Source: Halanaerobium salsuginis
GTDB lineage: Bacteria; Bacillota; Halanaerobiia; Halanaerobiales; Halanaerobiaceae
Direction of reading: 5' to 3'
Assembly: GCF_900114545.1 (NCBI RefSeq)
Contig: NZ_FOTI01000034.1
Coordinates: 1 to 32,172 of the forward strand
Length of the DNA stretch: 32,172 nt
In this document: in pieces, positions 23,679-31,824 of the stretch
How positions within the stretch are numbered: the stretch's first letter is position 1
Layout of the letters: each line of letters starts with the position of its first letter
The notes under the pieces: generated by a model
The model's input: the letters and a program-made list of their open reading frames with translations, nothing else
Databases searched by the model: none
What the model was told of the DNA's origin: nothing
Made by a program: the position numbers and the translations under genes

Positions 23679-25124
23679 ATGAAGATATTAGTTGCTTTAA
23701 TTCATCATGAATCTAATTCGTTTAATCCAGAACCAACCACAGAAAAAGACTTTAAAATTTATCAAGCAGATGATATTTTAATTAACAAAGCAAACTATTA
23801 TAATTCTAGCTTGACTGGTATTATTGATACTTTAACTAAATATGACTATGAGATAGTACCAACTGTTGTTGCTCTGCCAACTTCTGAGGGAGGTCTGGTT
23901 AGCAATGATTGTTATCAATATATTAAAGAAATTTATCAAAATGAACTTAAAAAACAGACTGATATAGCTGGTGTTTGTCTAGCTTTACATGGTTCAATGA
24001 CTACTGAAGCAAAACTTGATGTTGAAGGTGATATTCTTGCTTTGACTAAACAACAGCTTGGTAAAAAAGTTCCAATTACAGTTGCTCTTGATATGCATGC
24101 TATGGTAAGTAGTCAGATGATAGAAAATGCAGATGCTATTGTAAGCTATCGTACAGCACCACATATTGATAAGATTGAAACTGGAGTTAAAGCAGCTGAA
24201 CTCCTACATAAGATTTTAGCAGATAAAGTAGAATTAAAGATGGCTGCTGTTAAGATTCCTTATTTAGTTTCAGGAGAAAAATCTGAAAGTGCCAAGTATC
24301 CTATGAATGAACTGCTGGCTGCTGCAGAGAAAATTGAAAAAGAACCTGGAATTATTTCTACTTCTTATTGTCTTGGATTTCCCTGGACTGATCTCGACTT
24401 TAATCATGCAGCTGCATTAGTTATTACAGCTGCTGATCAAAAGCTGGCTCAAGAAAAAAGCTTGCAATTAGCTGAATTATTCTGGCAGAAAAGGAATGAA
24501 TTTAATTTTACTACCCCAGCTTATAGTTTTGCAGAGGCGGTTCGCCTTGGAAAAATGGCAGCCGGGCCAGTTTTTATTATTGACTCTGGCGATAATCCGG
24601 GAGCTGGCAGCAGCCAGCACTTTATTGATCCTTTATATCATTTAATTGATAATCAAGAAAGTAATATTTTGTATGCTTCTTTTTGTGATCCAGCGGCGGT
24701 GGCAAAACTAGATAAAGTTAGAGCTGGTGAGAAAACAATGCTGCACTTAGGTGAAGAATTTGCGGATTTTCCAGATAGAAAAAATGATTTTGAAATAGAA
24801 GTTATTAATAAAAACAATTATCAAGGAGTTAATTCTATCTGGATTAGGCTAGCTGGAATTGATTTAGTTATTGCTGATCAAAAAGTAGTTATGTTAGATC
24901 CAGATTATTTACTAAGCCTGAAAATCAAGCTGAATAATTATCAGCTAGTTATTTTAAAAAGCGGCTATCTTGCGCCAGCATATCAGCCTTATGCTAAATC
25001 AGTTTTATTAGCGATAACACCTGGCTATACTTATCAAGATTTAGAAAAGCTGAATTATCACGCAGTCGAACACCCAATTTTTCCTCTTGATAAAGAATTT
25101 ACAGTTAAGTGGCAGTTATTGTAG
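23679..25124 (+). CDS. M81 family metallopeptidase (MlrC/microcystinase C-like)
   Basis: A 481-residue protein of the M81 family. The N-terminal domain has VALIHHESNSFNPEPT, CLALHGSMTTEAKLDVEGDI near residues 102-121, VALDMHAMVSSQMIENADAI near 135-154 and SYRTAPHIDKIETG. The Asp and His of DMH and the His of APH, together with the early HHES acidic residue, match the predicted zinc ligands. The C-terminal MlrC domain begins around FIIDSGDNPGAGSS near 299-312. MlrC opens linearised microcystin peptides; most relatives have unknown substrates. Start ATG 23679 has AGGGG 8 bases upstream; GTG 23670 and TTG 23673 overlap that site. It follows the ABC permeases by 113 bases. Confidence 0.88.
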   Translation: MKILVALIHHESNSFNPEPTTEKDFKIYQADDILINKANYYNSSLTGIIDTLTKYDYEIVPTVVALPTSEGGLVSNDCYQYIKEIYQNELKKQTDIAGVCLALHGSMTTEAKLDVEGDILALTKQQLGKKVPITVALDMHAMVSSQMIENADAIVSYRTAPHIDKIETGVKAAELLHKILADKVELKMAAVKIPYLVSGEKSESAKYPMNELLAAAEKIEKEPGIISTSYCLGFPWTDLDFNHAAALVITAADQKLAQEKSLQLAELFWQKRNEFNFTTPAYSFAEAVRLGKMAAGPVFIIDSGDNPGAGSSQHFIDPLYHLIDNQESNILYASFCDPAAVAKLDKVRAGEKTMLHLGEEFADFPDRKNDFEIEVINKNNYQGVNSIWIRLAGIDLVIADQKVVMLDPDYLLSLKIKLNNYQLVILKSGYLAPAYQPYAKSVLLAITPGYTYQDLEKLNYHAVEHPIFPLDKEFTVKWQLL

Positions 25125-25233
25125 TTAGCTTAATTATGGTTTAACTAGCTAACTATTTGGCTTAGATTTAGCATTAATATTTAGTAAATTTAGCTGTTTA
25201 CTTAAATTTTAAATTTAAGAGGAGGGTAAATAA

Positions 25234-25974
25234 ATGATTAAGATAGAGATTTGCTGTGCTTCAGCAGCTGATGCTCTGGCAGCAAAAAAGGGGGAAGCAG
25301 ATAGAATAGAACTTAATTCTGCAATTGAATTAGGTGGTTTAACCCCCAGTTTGGCTCAAATTGAAATGACCAAAAAATTAGTTGAATTACCAGTTTTAGT
25401 TATGATTAGACCACGCAGCTATGGATTTTGTTATTCTAAATTAGAATTTAAAATGATGCAACGTGATGCCAGTTTAGCTCTTGCAGCAGGAGCTGATGGA
25501 ATTGTATTTGGCATTTTAACTCCTGATGGACAGATTGATTTAAGTAGAAATAAAATTATGGCAGATATAGCTGGTGAGAAAGAGGCTGTTTTTCACCGTG
25601 CTTTTGATGTTGTTGCTAATCCCTGGCAGGCAATTGATCAGCTGGCAAGTTTAAATATTGATCGCATTTTAACTAGTGCTCAACAACCTAAAGTTAATAA
25701 TAATCTTAGTTTAGCAAAAAAAATAGTTGATTATGCAGCAGGAAAACTAGAGATTGTTTTAGCAGGTGGGATTAGATCTCATAATGCTGCTGAAATAATT
25801 CAGTCTACTGGCTGCAGTCAGATTCATTTAACTGCTTTTAGCTCAAACTATGATGCTTCTCTTCAGCATAAACCAGAAGGTCTAAATTTTAATAGCAAAA
25901 AATTATTGGCCGAATCAGAATATGGGGCAATAGATCCAGAAAAAGTTAAAGTGATATCTGAACTAATAAAGTGA
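25234..25974 (+). CDS. cutC: CutC family protein
   Basis: A 246-residue TIM-barrel protein of the CutC family. Diagnostic stretches: MIKIEICCASAADALAAKKG, ADRIELNSAIELGGLTPSLA, VLVMIRPRSYGFCYS near residues 55-69, GADGIVFGILTPDG, FHRAFDVVANPWQAID and ILTSAQQPKV, then VLAGGIRSHNAAEI. CutC was named for copper homeostasis in E. coli, but that role is disputed and the barrel looks enzymatic. In this operon-like run of transporter, metallopeptidase and hydrolase, a role in catabolism is at least as likely as copper handling. GAGGAGGG precedes ATG 25234 by about 8 bases. No copper-transport genes are near. Confidence 0.88.
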   Translation: MIKIEICCASAADALAAKKGEADRIELNSAIELGGLTPSLAQIEMTKKLVELPVLVMIRPRSYGFCYSKLEFKMMQRDASLALAAGADGIVFGILTPDGQIDLSRNKIMADIAGEKEAVFHRAFDVVANPWQAIDQLASLNIDRILTSAQQPKVNNNLSLAKKIVDYAAGKLEIVLAGGIRSHNAAEIIQSTGCSQIHLTAFSSNYDASLQHKPEGLNFNSKKLLAESEYGAIDPEKVKVISELIK

Positions 25975-26048
25975 GATTAAGATTTTGCCAATTGCTAACT
26001 TGCAAAAAGATAGCGGATCTGGTAGGCTAATTTCAGGAGTTGATAATT

Positions 26049-26798
26049 ATGCAAGCAGAAATTTATCATCTTTTTCATAGTAGTGTAGCAATTAAAATAG
26101 CTAAGAGTTTATTTATCTTTGATTATTTTAAAGATCAATTTGCTGAAACTTCAGCAGCTAAGTCTGCTTTAGAAAATGGTTTGATTCGAGAAACTACTTT
26201 TTCTGAGGTAGAAAAGGCTTATGTTTTTGTTTCACATAGTCATCATGATCATTATAATCCAGTTATTTTTGATTGGGAAGATTATGATGTAGAAATTGAA
26301 TATATTATGGCAGCTGAAGTCAATCCCGCTGCTGAATATAGAGCAAAAGCCAATCTTTATTTAATGGAAAAAGATAATGAACTGGAATTAGATAATCTGA
26401 AAATCAATACTTATGGTAGTACAGATAAGGGCGTCTCTTTTTTAGTTAATCTGCCTGAATTGAGTATTTTTCATGCTGGTGATCTCAATTGGTGGAAGTG
26501 GAAGCGTTTTAGCGAAAAAGTTCAAGAAAAAGAAGAACGAGACTATAAAAAAGAAATAAAAAAACTGTTGAAACATAAAATTGATTTAGCTTTTGTGCCA
26601 GTTGATCCCCGACTAGAAGAATATTACTATCTAGCTGGTGAGTATTTTATTGATCAGCTTAAACCAGCCGTTTTTGTACCAATTCATTTTGCGGATAATT
26701 ATGATATTAGTAAATTTTTTGCTGAAAAGATGGCTCAAGCTAAAACTAAAGTAGCTGTTATTAACGAAAGAGGTCAGAAAATAAACTTTAACAAATAA
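26049..26798 (+). CDS. Metallo-beta-lactamase fold hydrolase
   Basis: A 249-residue MBL-fold protein of the compact UlaG/YtnP-like kind. The metal site is visible as VSHSHHDHYNP near residues 59-69, then FHAGDLNWWKW near 144-154 and the late histidine in VPIHFADNYD near 216-225. It lacks any signal peptide or extra domain, so it should be a cytoplasmic hydrolase; the substrate (lactone, phosphodiester or other) cannot be read. A charged EEREYK-like stretch around 163-180 replaces the usual short helix. Start ATG 26049 has AGGAG 9 bases upstream. It closes the gene run before the terminator at 26833-26862, 74 bases after cutC. Confidence 0.75.
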   Translation: MQAEIYHLFHSSVAIKIAKSLFIFDYFKDQFAETSAAKSALENGLIRETTFSEVEKAYVFVSHSHHDHYNPVIFDWEDYDVEIEYIMAAEVNPAAEYRAKANLYLMEKDNELELDNLKINTYGSTDKGVSFLVNLPELSIFHAGDLNWWKWKRFSEKVQEKEERDYKKEIKKLLKHKIDLAFVPVDPRLEEYYYLAGEYFIDQLKPAVFVPIHFADNYDISKFFAEKMAQAKTKVAVINERGQKINFNK

Positions 26799-26832
26799 TT
26801 ATTTTAATTAAGCATATAGTATAACTATTCTT

Positions 26833-26862
26833 ATTAAGACCAGTTATCAAACTGGTCTTAAT
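26833..26862 (+). terminator. Probable terminator of the ABC-M81-cutC-MBL run
   Basis: ATTAAGACCAGTT (26833-26845) and its perfect complement (26850-26862) form a 13-bp stem with a 4-base loop. The T-run is weak (ATTATATAGTTTTATTTC), so termination may be partial. Confidence 0.65.
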
Positions 26863-27162
26863 ATTATATAGTTTTATTTCTTAAAATTCTTTATTTTGGA
26901 ATTTTTAATAATTAATAATAATAATTAGGATAACTCTAATTTAAAACGATAATCAATTGGTCGGGAAAAGAAGACTATTTTAATTTAGAAAGATAAGTAA
27001 TTTTTTTAACATTGCAGTTGATTTTTTTAATACACTAGTAATTAAAGCAGCTGAAAAAAGCAACCAGGAAAATTAATATTTAAAGAGAAGCAAATAACTA
27101 AGGGATAAATTCAAACTATGCTATTAGTTATAATTAAATAAATTTAAATTGGAGGAGTTTGT
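26863..27162. other. AT-rich intergenic region upstream of the GH3 gene
   Basis: About 300 bases without a credible gene. A TATAAT at 27129-27134 lies close to the GH3 start but has no matching -35. No riboswitch motif, tRNA or strong inverted repeat was recognised. Confidence 0.4.
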
Positions 27163-29361
27163 ATGAAAATTGATCAGTTATTAACTGAGTTAACTATTGC
27201 AGAAAAAATAAGCTTGTTATCTGGTGCTGATTTCTGGCATACAGAAGCCATTGAGCGCCTTGCTATCCCAGCTTTGACGTTAACTGATGGACCACATGGA
27301 GTTAGATTGGCAGAAGGTGGTGATCTTGAGGGATCTCAACCTGCTACTTCCTTTCCAATTGAAGCACTGGCTGCTGCTAGCTGGAATAAAGGCTTAATAA
27401 GCAAAATGGGAAAAGCTATTGCTAGAGAATGTTATCATTATGGTGTTAATGTTCTCCTTGGACCAGGAGTTAACGGAAAGCGTTCACCTCTGGGAGGCAG
27501 GAATTTTGAGTATTATTCTGAGGATCCTTATCTAACTGCAGAACTGGGAACGGCCTTTGTAAAAGGAGTGCAAAGCCAGGGGATAGGAACCTCAGTTAAA
27601 CATTTTGTAGCTAATGAACAGGAAACAAACCGGATGGTAGTTAGCTCAGAAGTTTCGGAACGTGCTTTGCGGGAAATTTATTTTTATCCATTTGAAATGA
27701 TAGTTAAAAAAGCAGAACCATGGACAGTAATGTGTTCTTATAATAAGGTTAATGGTTGTTATATGTCAGAAAATAACGATTATCTAACTAAAGTTTTAAA
27801 AGAAGAATGGAATTTTAAAGGATTAATTATGTCTGACTGGGGAGCAGTTGCTGATAAAGTTTCTTCTCTGCAGGGAGGACTTGATCTTGAAATGCCCGGG
27901 CCAGGAAAAGCTGATCAGCAGGCACTTGCTGCTTATCAGAAAGGTGAATTAACTTTAGAAATAATTGACCAACGGGTTCGTAAAGTCCTGGAACTAATAG
28001 CTAAATCTGCTGCAGAAAAGCAGCAGCTTAACTGTGATTTTGAGGAGAATCATAAACTAGCTCAACAAATTGCTGAGGAAGGAATAGTACTTTTAAAAAA
28101 TGAAGCTGAAATACTGCCTCTGCAGACAAGCGATAAAATAGCCGTTATTGGAAAATTTGCTGAAGAACCACGTTTTCAAGGAGGGGGAAGTTCTCATATG
28201 ACCCCCTATAAATTGGAGAATCCTTTAACTGCAATTAAAAGAATTGCTGAAGTAAAATATGCTCAAGGTTATCAGGAAACAGGAATAGATAAAGATCTTT
28301 TAGCAGCTGCAGTTAAAGTAGCAGAACAGGCTGAAAAGGTAATTTTATTTGTAGGCACAACTGAAATGATTGAAAGTGAAGGCTATGATAGAAAGGATAT
28401 TGAACTACCAACTAATCAGCTTAAATTAATTAAAGAGGTTGCCCGAGTAAATCAAAACCTAGTTTTAGTTAATTATAGTGGAGCCGCAGTTAATTTAACA
28501 AAAATTGATTCTAAACTTAAAGCAGTTCTGCAGGCCTGGCTACCTGGACAGGCAGGAGCGGCTGCTGTAGCTAATATATTATTTGGTCAAGTTAATCCCT
28601 CTGGAAAATTATCAGAAACCTTTCCGTTAAATTATAAGCATAACCCCTCTTATCTTAATTTTCCCGGAAATATAAATAGTGTTGAGTATAAAGAGGGAAT
28701 CTTTGTTGGATATCGTTATTATGATAGTAAAGAATTACCTGTTAAATACCCCTTTGGCTATGGGCTGTCTTATACAAAATTTGAATATAAAAATCTTGAA
28801 TTATCTCATAGCAAATTAAAAAATGGCCAGGATTTAAAAGTTGCAGTTGAAATTAAAAATATTGGTGAGCGGACTGGTAAAGAAATTGTTCAGCTCTATC
28901 TCCAGGATCAGGTTTCAACAGTAAAACGACCCAGCAAGGAATTAAAAGCTTTTGCTAAAGTAAATTTAAAACCTGGTGAAAGTAAAGTGGTAACTTTAAC
29001 TTTAGTTGAGAGAGATTTCGCATTTTACTCCGAAAAGTTAAATGATTTTGCTGTCGAATCAGGTAAATTTACTATTTTAGTTGGTGCTTCTAGTCGAGAT
29101 ATTAGATTAACTTCTGAAGTGGAATTTGATTCAGAGTCTGATTTACAGGAAAAACTAACTGTTAAGCATAGTATAGAAAGATTTTTAAATGATCAGCGTA
29201 CAGGAGCTGTAATGAAGAATATCTTACAGCAAATGGGAGTTGATAATAAAGCAGCTATTTATCCAATTATTTTAGGTATGCCGCTGCAAAATTTAGCTAT
29301 GTTTGAATTTGCTCCGGATGATCTTACAGAAATTTATCATCAGCTAGGAATAGAAGAATAG
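27163..29361 (+). CDS. Glycoside hydrolase family 3 beta-glucosidase-type enzyme
   Basis: A 732-residue GH3 enzyme. The N-terminal barrel (about 1-290) shows TDGPHGVR, a GPGVNGKRSPLGGRNFEYYS stretch near residues 100-119, the KHF triad near 146-148, and the nucleophile D225 in GLIMSDWGAV. The second alpha/beta domain (about 300-520) has GGGSSHMTPY and the GTTEMIESEGYDR stretch, which carries the likely acid/base Glu. A fibronectin-III-like domain (about 560-650, KNIGERTGKEIVQLYLQDQ) and a further ~75 helical residues follow. There is no signal peptide, so it acts in the cytoplasm on imported glycosides. GGAGGAG precedes ATG 27163. It is a separate unit from the upstream MBL gene. Substrate could be beta-glucosides or beta-xylosides. 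Confidence 0.93.
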   Translation: MKIDQLLTELTIAEKISLLSGADFWHTEAIERLAIPALTLTDGPHGVRLAEGGDLEGSQPATSFPIEALAAASWNKGLISKMGKAIARECYHYGVNVLLGPGVNGKRSPLGGRNFEYYSEDPYLTAELGTAFVKGVQSQGIGTSVKHFVANEQETNRMVVSSEVSERALREIYFYPFEMIVKKAEPWTVMCSYNKVNGCYMSENNDYLTKVLKEEWNFKGLIMSDWGAVADKVSSLQGGLDLEMPGPGKADQQALAAYQKGELTLEIIDQRVRKVLELIAKSAAEKQQLNCDFEENHKLAQQIAEEGIVLLKNEAEILPLQTSDKIAVIGKFAEEPRFQGGGSSHMTPYKLENPLTAIKRIAEVKYAQGYQETGIDKDLLAAAVKVAEQAEKVILFVGTTEMIESEGYDRKDIELPTNQLKLIKEVARVNQNLVLVNYSGAAVNLTKIDSKLKAVLQAWLPGQAGAAAVANILFGQVNPSGKLSETFPLNYKHNPSYLNFPGNINSVEYKEGIFVGYRYYDSKELPVKYPFGYGLSYTKFEYKNLELSHSKLKNGQDLKVAVEIKNIGERTGKEIVQLYLQDQVSTVKRPSKELKAFAKVNLKPGESKVVTLTLVERDFAFYSEKLNDFAVESGKFTILVGASSRDIRLTSEVEFDSESDLQEKLTVKHSIERFLNDQRTGAVMKNILQQMGVDNKAAIYPIILGMPLQNLAMFEFAPDDLTEIYHQLGIEE

Positions 29362-29404
29362 TATTACTTTTCTAACGTTATGAAGCTAAAACACAGAAAT
29401 ATCT

Positions 29405-29697
29405 CAGACACTTTATATTAATGTAGCAGATGACTTATCAGCATCAGATTTAGTTTTTAAATATTATCAAAAATTAATTCATTTACGAAAAAAATATCAA
29501 GTTTTTATTGATGGAAAATATAAACTATTATTGAAAGATGATGAAAATATTTATGAATATTTAAGAATTATAATTTATTAGTTTTGCTTAATTTTAGTAA
29601 TCAAAATCAAGAATATGATTCAACTGATTTTAAAATAATATTTTGTTCAGAATTAAGGCCATATGAAGCAAGAATTTATATTTGTAAAAATTTTTAG
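29405..29697 (+). pseudogene. Remnant of a GH13 oligo-1,6-glucosidase/alpha-glucosidase (C-terminal end, frameshifted)
   Basis: One frame from about 29405 reads INVADDLSASDLVFKYYQKL, then IHLRKKYQVFIDGKYKLLLK and DDENIYEYLR, ending at TAG 29579-29581. The next frame continues from about 29566 as NLLVLLNFSNQNQEYDSTDF and ends SELRPYEARIYICKNF at TAG 29695-29697. Together they match the C-terminal 90-100 residues of GH13 oligo-1,6-glucosidases (VLxYYkkLIxLRk, NFS, LrPyEA). The catalytic barrel is absent, and the reading frame shifts near 29566-29580. It is a dead relic of a gene that once lay upstream of the LacI regulator. Confidence 0.8.
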
Positions 29698-29704
29698 AAA
29701 GCTA

Positions 29705-29733
29705 TTGACAAAGAATAAAGAGAGTGATATTCT
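29705..29733 (+). promoter_or_regulatory. Promoter inside the decayed sugar locus
   Basis: TTGACA (29705-29710), 17 bases, then TATTCT (29728-29733) preceded by an extended TGA. Predicted start near 29740, 8 bases before an operator-like site. It reads toward the LacI gene but meets a terminator at 29817-29862. Confidence 0.6.
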
Positions 29734-29747
29734 ATTAATAGAATATT

Positions 29748-29763
29748 TGAATACGTATACAAA
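29748..29763. promoter_or_regulatory. Operator-like site A (LacI family)
   Basis: TGAATACGTATACAAA contains the CG-centred palindrome ATACGTAT, as in LacI-family operators. It sits just downstream of the promoter at 29705-29733. The same 16 bases recur in inverse orientation at 29873-29888. Confidence 0.6.
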
Positions 29764-29816
29764 AAATATATAACATAAATATAAGAAGTATAATAATCAT
29801 AATAAATTAAGATAAG

Positions 29817-29862
29817 AGCTCTTATAATGCTAGTTTAATCAAGCATAAAGTAAGAGCTTTTT
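29817..29862 (+). terminator. Hairpin terminator between the two operator-like sites
   Basis: AGCTCTTA (29817-29824) pairs with TAAGAGCT (29851-29858), and TGCT (29828-29831) with AGCA (29842-29845), across a small internal loop. It ends in five T's. It would end a ~120-base RNA made from the promoter at 29705 before LacI. Confidence 0.6.
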
Positions 29863-29872
29863 ATAATCATTA

Positions 29873-29888
29873 TTTGTATACGTATTCA
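29873..29888. promoter_or_regulatory. Operator-like site B (LacI family)
   Basis: TTTGTATACGTATTCA is the exact reverse complement of site A, 125 bases downstream of it. It lies just upstream of the predicted LacI -35 region. Two such sites could support looping and autoregulation by the LacI protein encoded next. Confidence 0.6.
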
Positions 29889-29913
29889 TTAAATACATTT
29901 TATTCAAAGGATG

Positions 29914-29922
29914 TGATATAAT
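29914..29922 (+). promoter_or_regulatory. Extended -10 promoter of the LacI gene
   Basis: TGATATAAT, a perfect extended -10 element (TGnTATAAT), 30 bases upstream of ATG 29953. The -35 position (about 29894, TACATT) is weak, which extended -10 promoters tolerate. Confidence 0.6.
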
Positions 29923-29952
29923 AGATAATAAAAATAAACAGAGGTGTTTGTA

Positions 29953-30981
29953 ATGGCAACTATGGAAGAAATAGCAGAGAAGGCTGGAGTATCACAGGCG
30001 ACAGTTTCTAGAGTTATTAATGGTTACCAGGGTGTTAGCGAAAAAAAGAAAAAATTAGTTATGGATTGGGCAAGAAAATTAGATTATCAACTTAATATGA
30101 CTGCTCAAAGTTTAAAAAATAATAAATCTTACTTGATTGGTCTGATTATTAGTGATATATCAAATCCATATTTTGCAGAAATAGTACATGCTGTAGAAAA
30201 AGAAGCTACTCGGAATGGGTACAATATTATTATTTGTAATACTGAAAGTAATATTCAACGCGAAAAAGAAGCAATTAATAGTTTAAGAAGTAGACAGGTG
30301 GAAGGTATCTTGCTTGTTCCAGCTAATAAAAATGCTGCCCATTTGAGATCATTGCAACAAAAAAATCTACCGGTAGTAGTAATAACTCAGTTTTCCAAAT
30401 TATTTACTTCAGTTGCAGTTGATCATGTTAAAGGTAGTGAATTAATTATTAAACATCTAGTTGATTTAGGTCATACTAAAATAGGTTATATAGGCCCTGA
30501 TAAGTATTCTGGTTGTAAAGAAGATAAATTTGAAGGTTTTAAAAAAGGAATTAAAAATTCAAATTTAAACTTAGATTCAGATTATATAATCAAAACAGCA
30601 GGAGGTTTGCCAGAGTTAAGCTCACAAGATGTTTTTAAAAAAGTAACATCTTTTTTAAAAACATCTGATAAAAAAATAGCTACTGCATATTTTGCTTATA
30701 ATGATTTAGCTGCTTTTGAAGCTATTAAAGCTTTTGAAGATTTTGGCTATGAAGTTCCCTTGGATATTGCAATTGCAGGTTTTGACAATACTTCTCTTTC
30801 CAAGATAAATAGACCTAGTTTAACAACTATATCTCAACCTATCAAAACTATTGGTCATTTAGCTTTTGAAATTCTATTAGAGAAAATATCTAAATCTGAA
30901 TCAGACACAGAAAGCATAGTTTTAAGTCCAAGTTTAATCATTAGAGATTCAACTTTAATGTATGAGAAAATAAATAAATAA
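29953..30981 (+). CDS. LacI family transcriptional regulator
   Basis: A 342-residue repressor. Residues 3-48 form the LacI helix-turn-helix (ATMEEIAEKAGVSQATVSRV, then INGYQGVSEKKKK) with the hinge helix MTAQSLKNNKS near 51-61. The rest is a periplasmic-binding-like effector domain: LIGLIISDISNPYFAEIV, IGYIGPDKYSGCKEDKFEGF, and the closing IAIAGFDNTSLSKINRPSL and TTISQP typical of sugar-responsive members. ATG 29953 has GAGGTG at 29941-29946, 6 bases upstream; GTG 29944 overlaps that site. It probably binds sites A and B and controls the sugar transport genes that follow. The broken binding-protein gene starts 45 bases downstream. Confidence 0.93.
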   Translation: MATMEEIAEKAGVSQATVSRVINGYQGVSEKKKKLVMDWARKLDYQLNMTAQSLKNNKSYLIGLIISDISNPYFAEIVHAVEKEATRNGYNIIICNTESNIQREKEAINSLRSRQVEGILLVPANKNAAHLRSLQQKNLPVVVITQFSKLFTSVAVDHVKGSELIIKHLVDLGHTKIGYIGPDKYSGCKEDKFEGFKKGIKNSNLNLDSDYIIKTAGGLPELSSQDVFKKVTSFLKTSDKKIATAYFAYNDLAAFEAIKAFEDFGYEVPLDIAIAGFDNTSLSKINRPSLTTISQPIKTIGHLAFEILLEKISKSESDTESIVLSPSLIIRDSTLMYEKINK

Positions 30982-31026
30982 ATTTATTTTTAAAACTATT
31001 ATTTTCATTCAAAGGGAGGAAAAATA

Positions 31027-31824
31027 TTGATTTCTAAAAAAATTAAAGTTATATCTTATTTTATTATAATTTCTTTGTGTTGTTTATTTTTAATCAATAT
31101 TATTAATTTCAAGGTACTAGCCGCGGACAAAAAAGAATTAGAGTTTTTTCTGCTGGGAGGGCAAGATGAAATAAATGCTCAAAAAGAAATAGTAAAAATG
31201 TTTGAAGAAGATAACCCTGATATAAAAATTCGGACAACTTGGGTTCCACCAGATAATTATTATGATAAGTTAAAAGTAAGAATTGCTAGTGGTAATTCTC
31301 CTGATTTAATGAGAATTGTTATTGAACAATATCAAGATTTAGCTGATAAAGGAACATTTCTTGACCTTAAACCATATATAGAACAAGATAGAAAAAATAA
31401 TGAAGATTTTTCTAAACAATATGAAGATTATTTTAATATCTTAATTGATGCTCTTAAGTATAAAGATGGAATATTTGGTCTGCCAAGTGATTGGAATAAT
31501 GCCGTAATTTTCTATAATAAAGATCTTTTTGATACGGCTGGAATTGACTATCCAAAATCAGATTGGACTTATAAAGAGTTTTTAGATGTAGCCAAAAAAT
31601 TAACTAAAGATTTAAATAATGATGGTAGAACTGATCAATATGGTTATTTAGTTACGGGCGATTGGTTTGACTGTATTGCTCCTTGGATTTTTACTTTTGA
31701 TGGTAATATTTTAAATAAAGATTGGACAAAATCTACAATTAATTCAGCAAATTCTACTCAAGCTATAAGCTTTATTAATGATTTAGTTAATAAATATCAG
31801 GTTTCTCCTCCTCCAGCTGGGTAA
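31027..31824 (+). pseudogene. Sugar ABC transporter substrate-binding protein (SBP family 1), cut by an IS256-type element
   Basis: The first ~264 residues of a family 1 extracellular sugar-binding protein. Residues 1-34 are a signal peptide ending LAA without a usable lipobox. The mature part has EIVKMFEEDNPDIKIRTTWV, VRIASGNSPDLMRI near residues 88-101, DGIFGLPSDWNNAVIFYNKD and LFDTAGIDYP, and ends in the family stretch DLVNKYQVSPPPA. The frame runs into the insertion sequence at about 31819 and stops at TAA 31822-31824, so roughly 170 residues of the usual ~430 are lost. Start TTG 31027 has GGGAGG 7 bases upstream. Loss of this protein should disable the transporter, unless the element excises. 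Confidence 0.85.

Noticed and set aside
27163-29361. GH3 gene as NagZ (muropeptide recycling), which would link it to the M81 operon
   Set aside because: The multi-domain length with fibronectin-like domain and the SDWGAV nucleophile region fit beta-glucosidase-type GH3, not the short NagZ type with its histidine loop.
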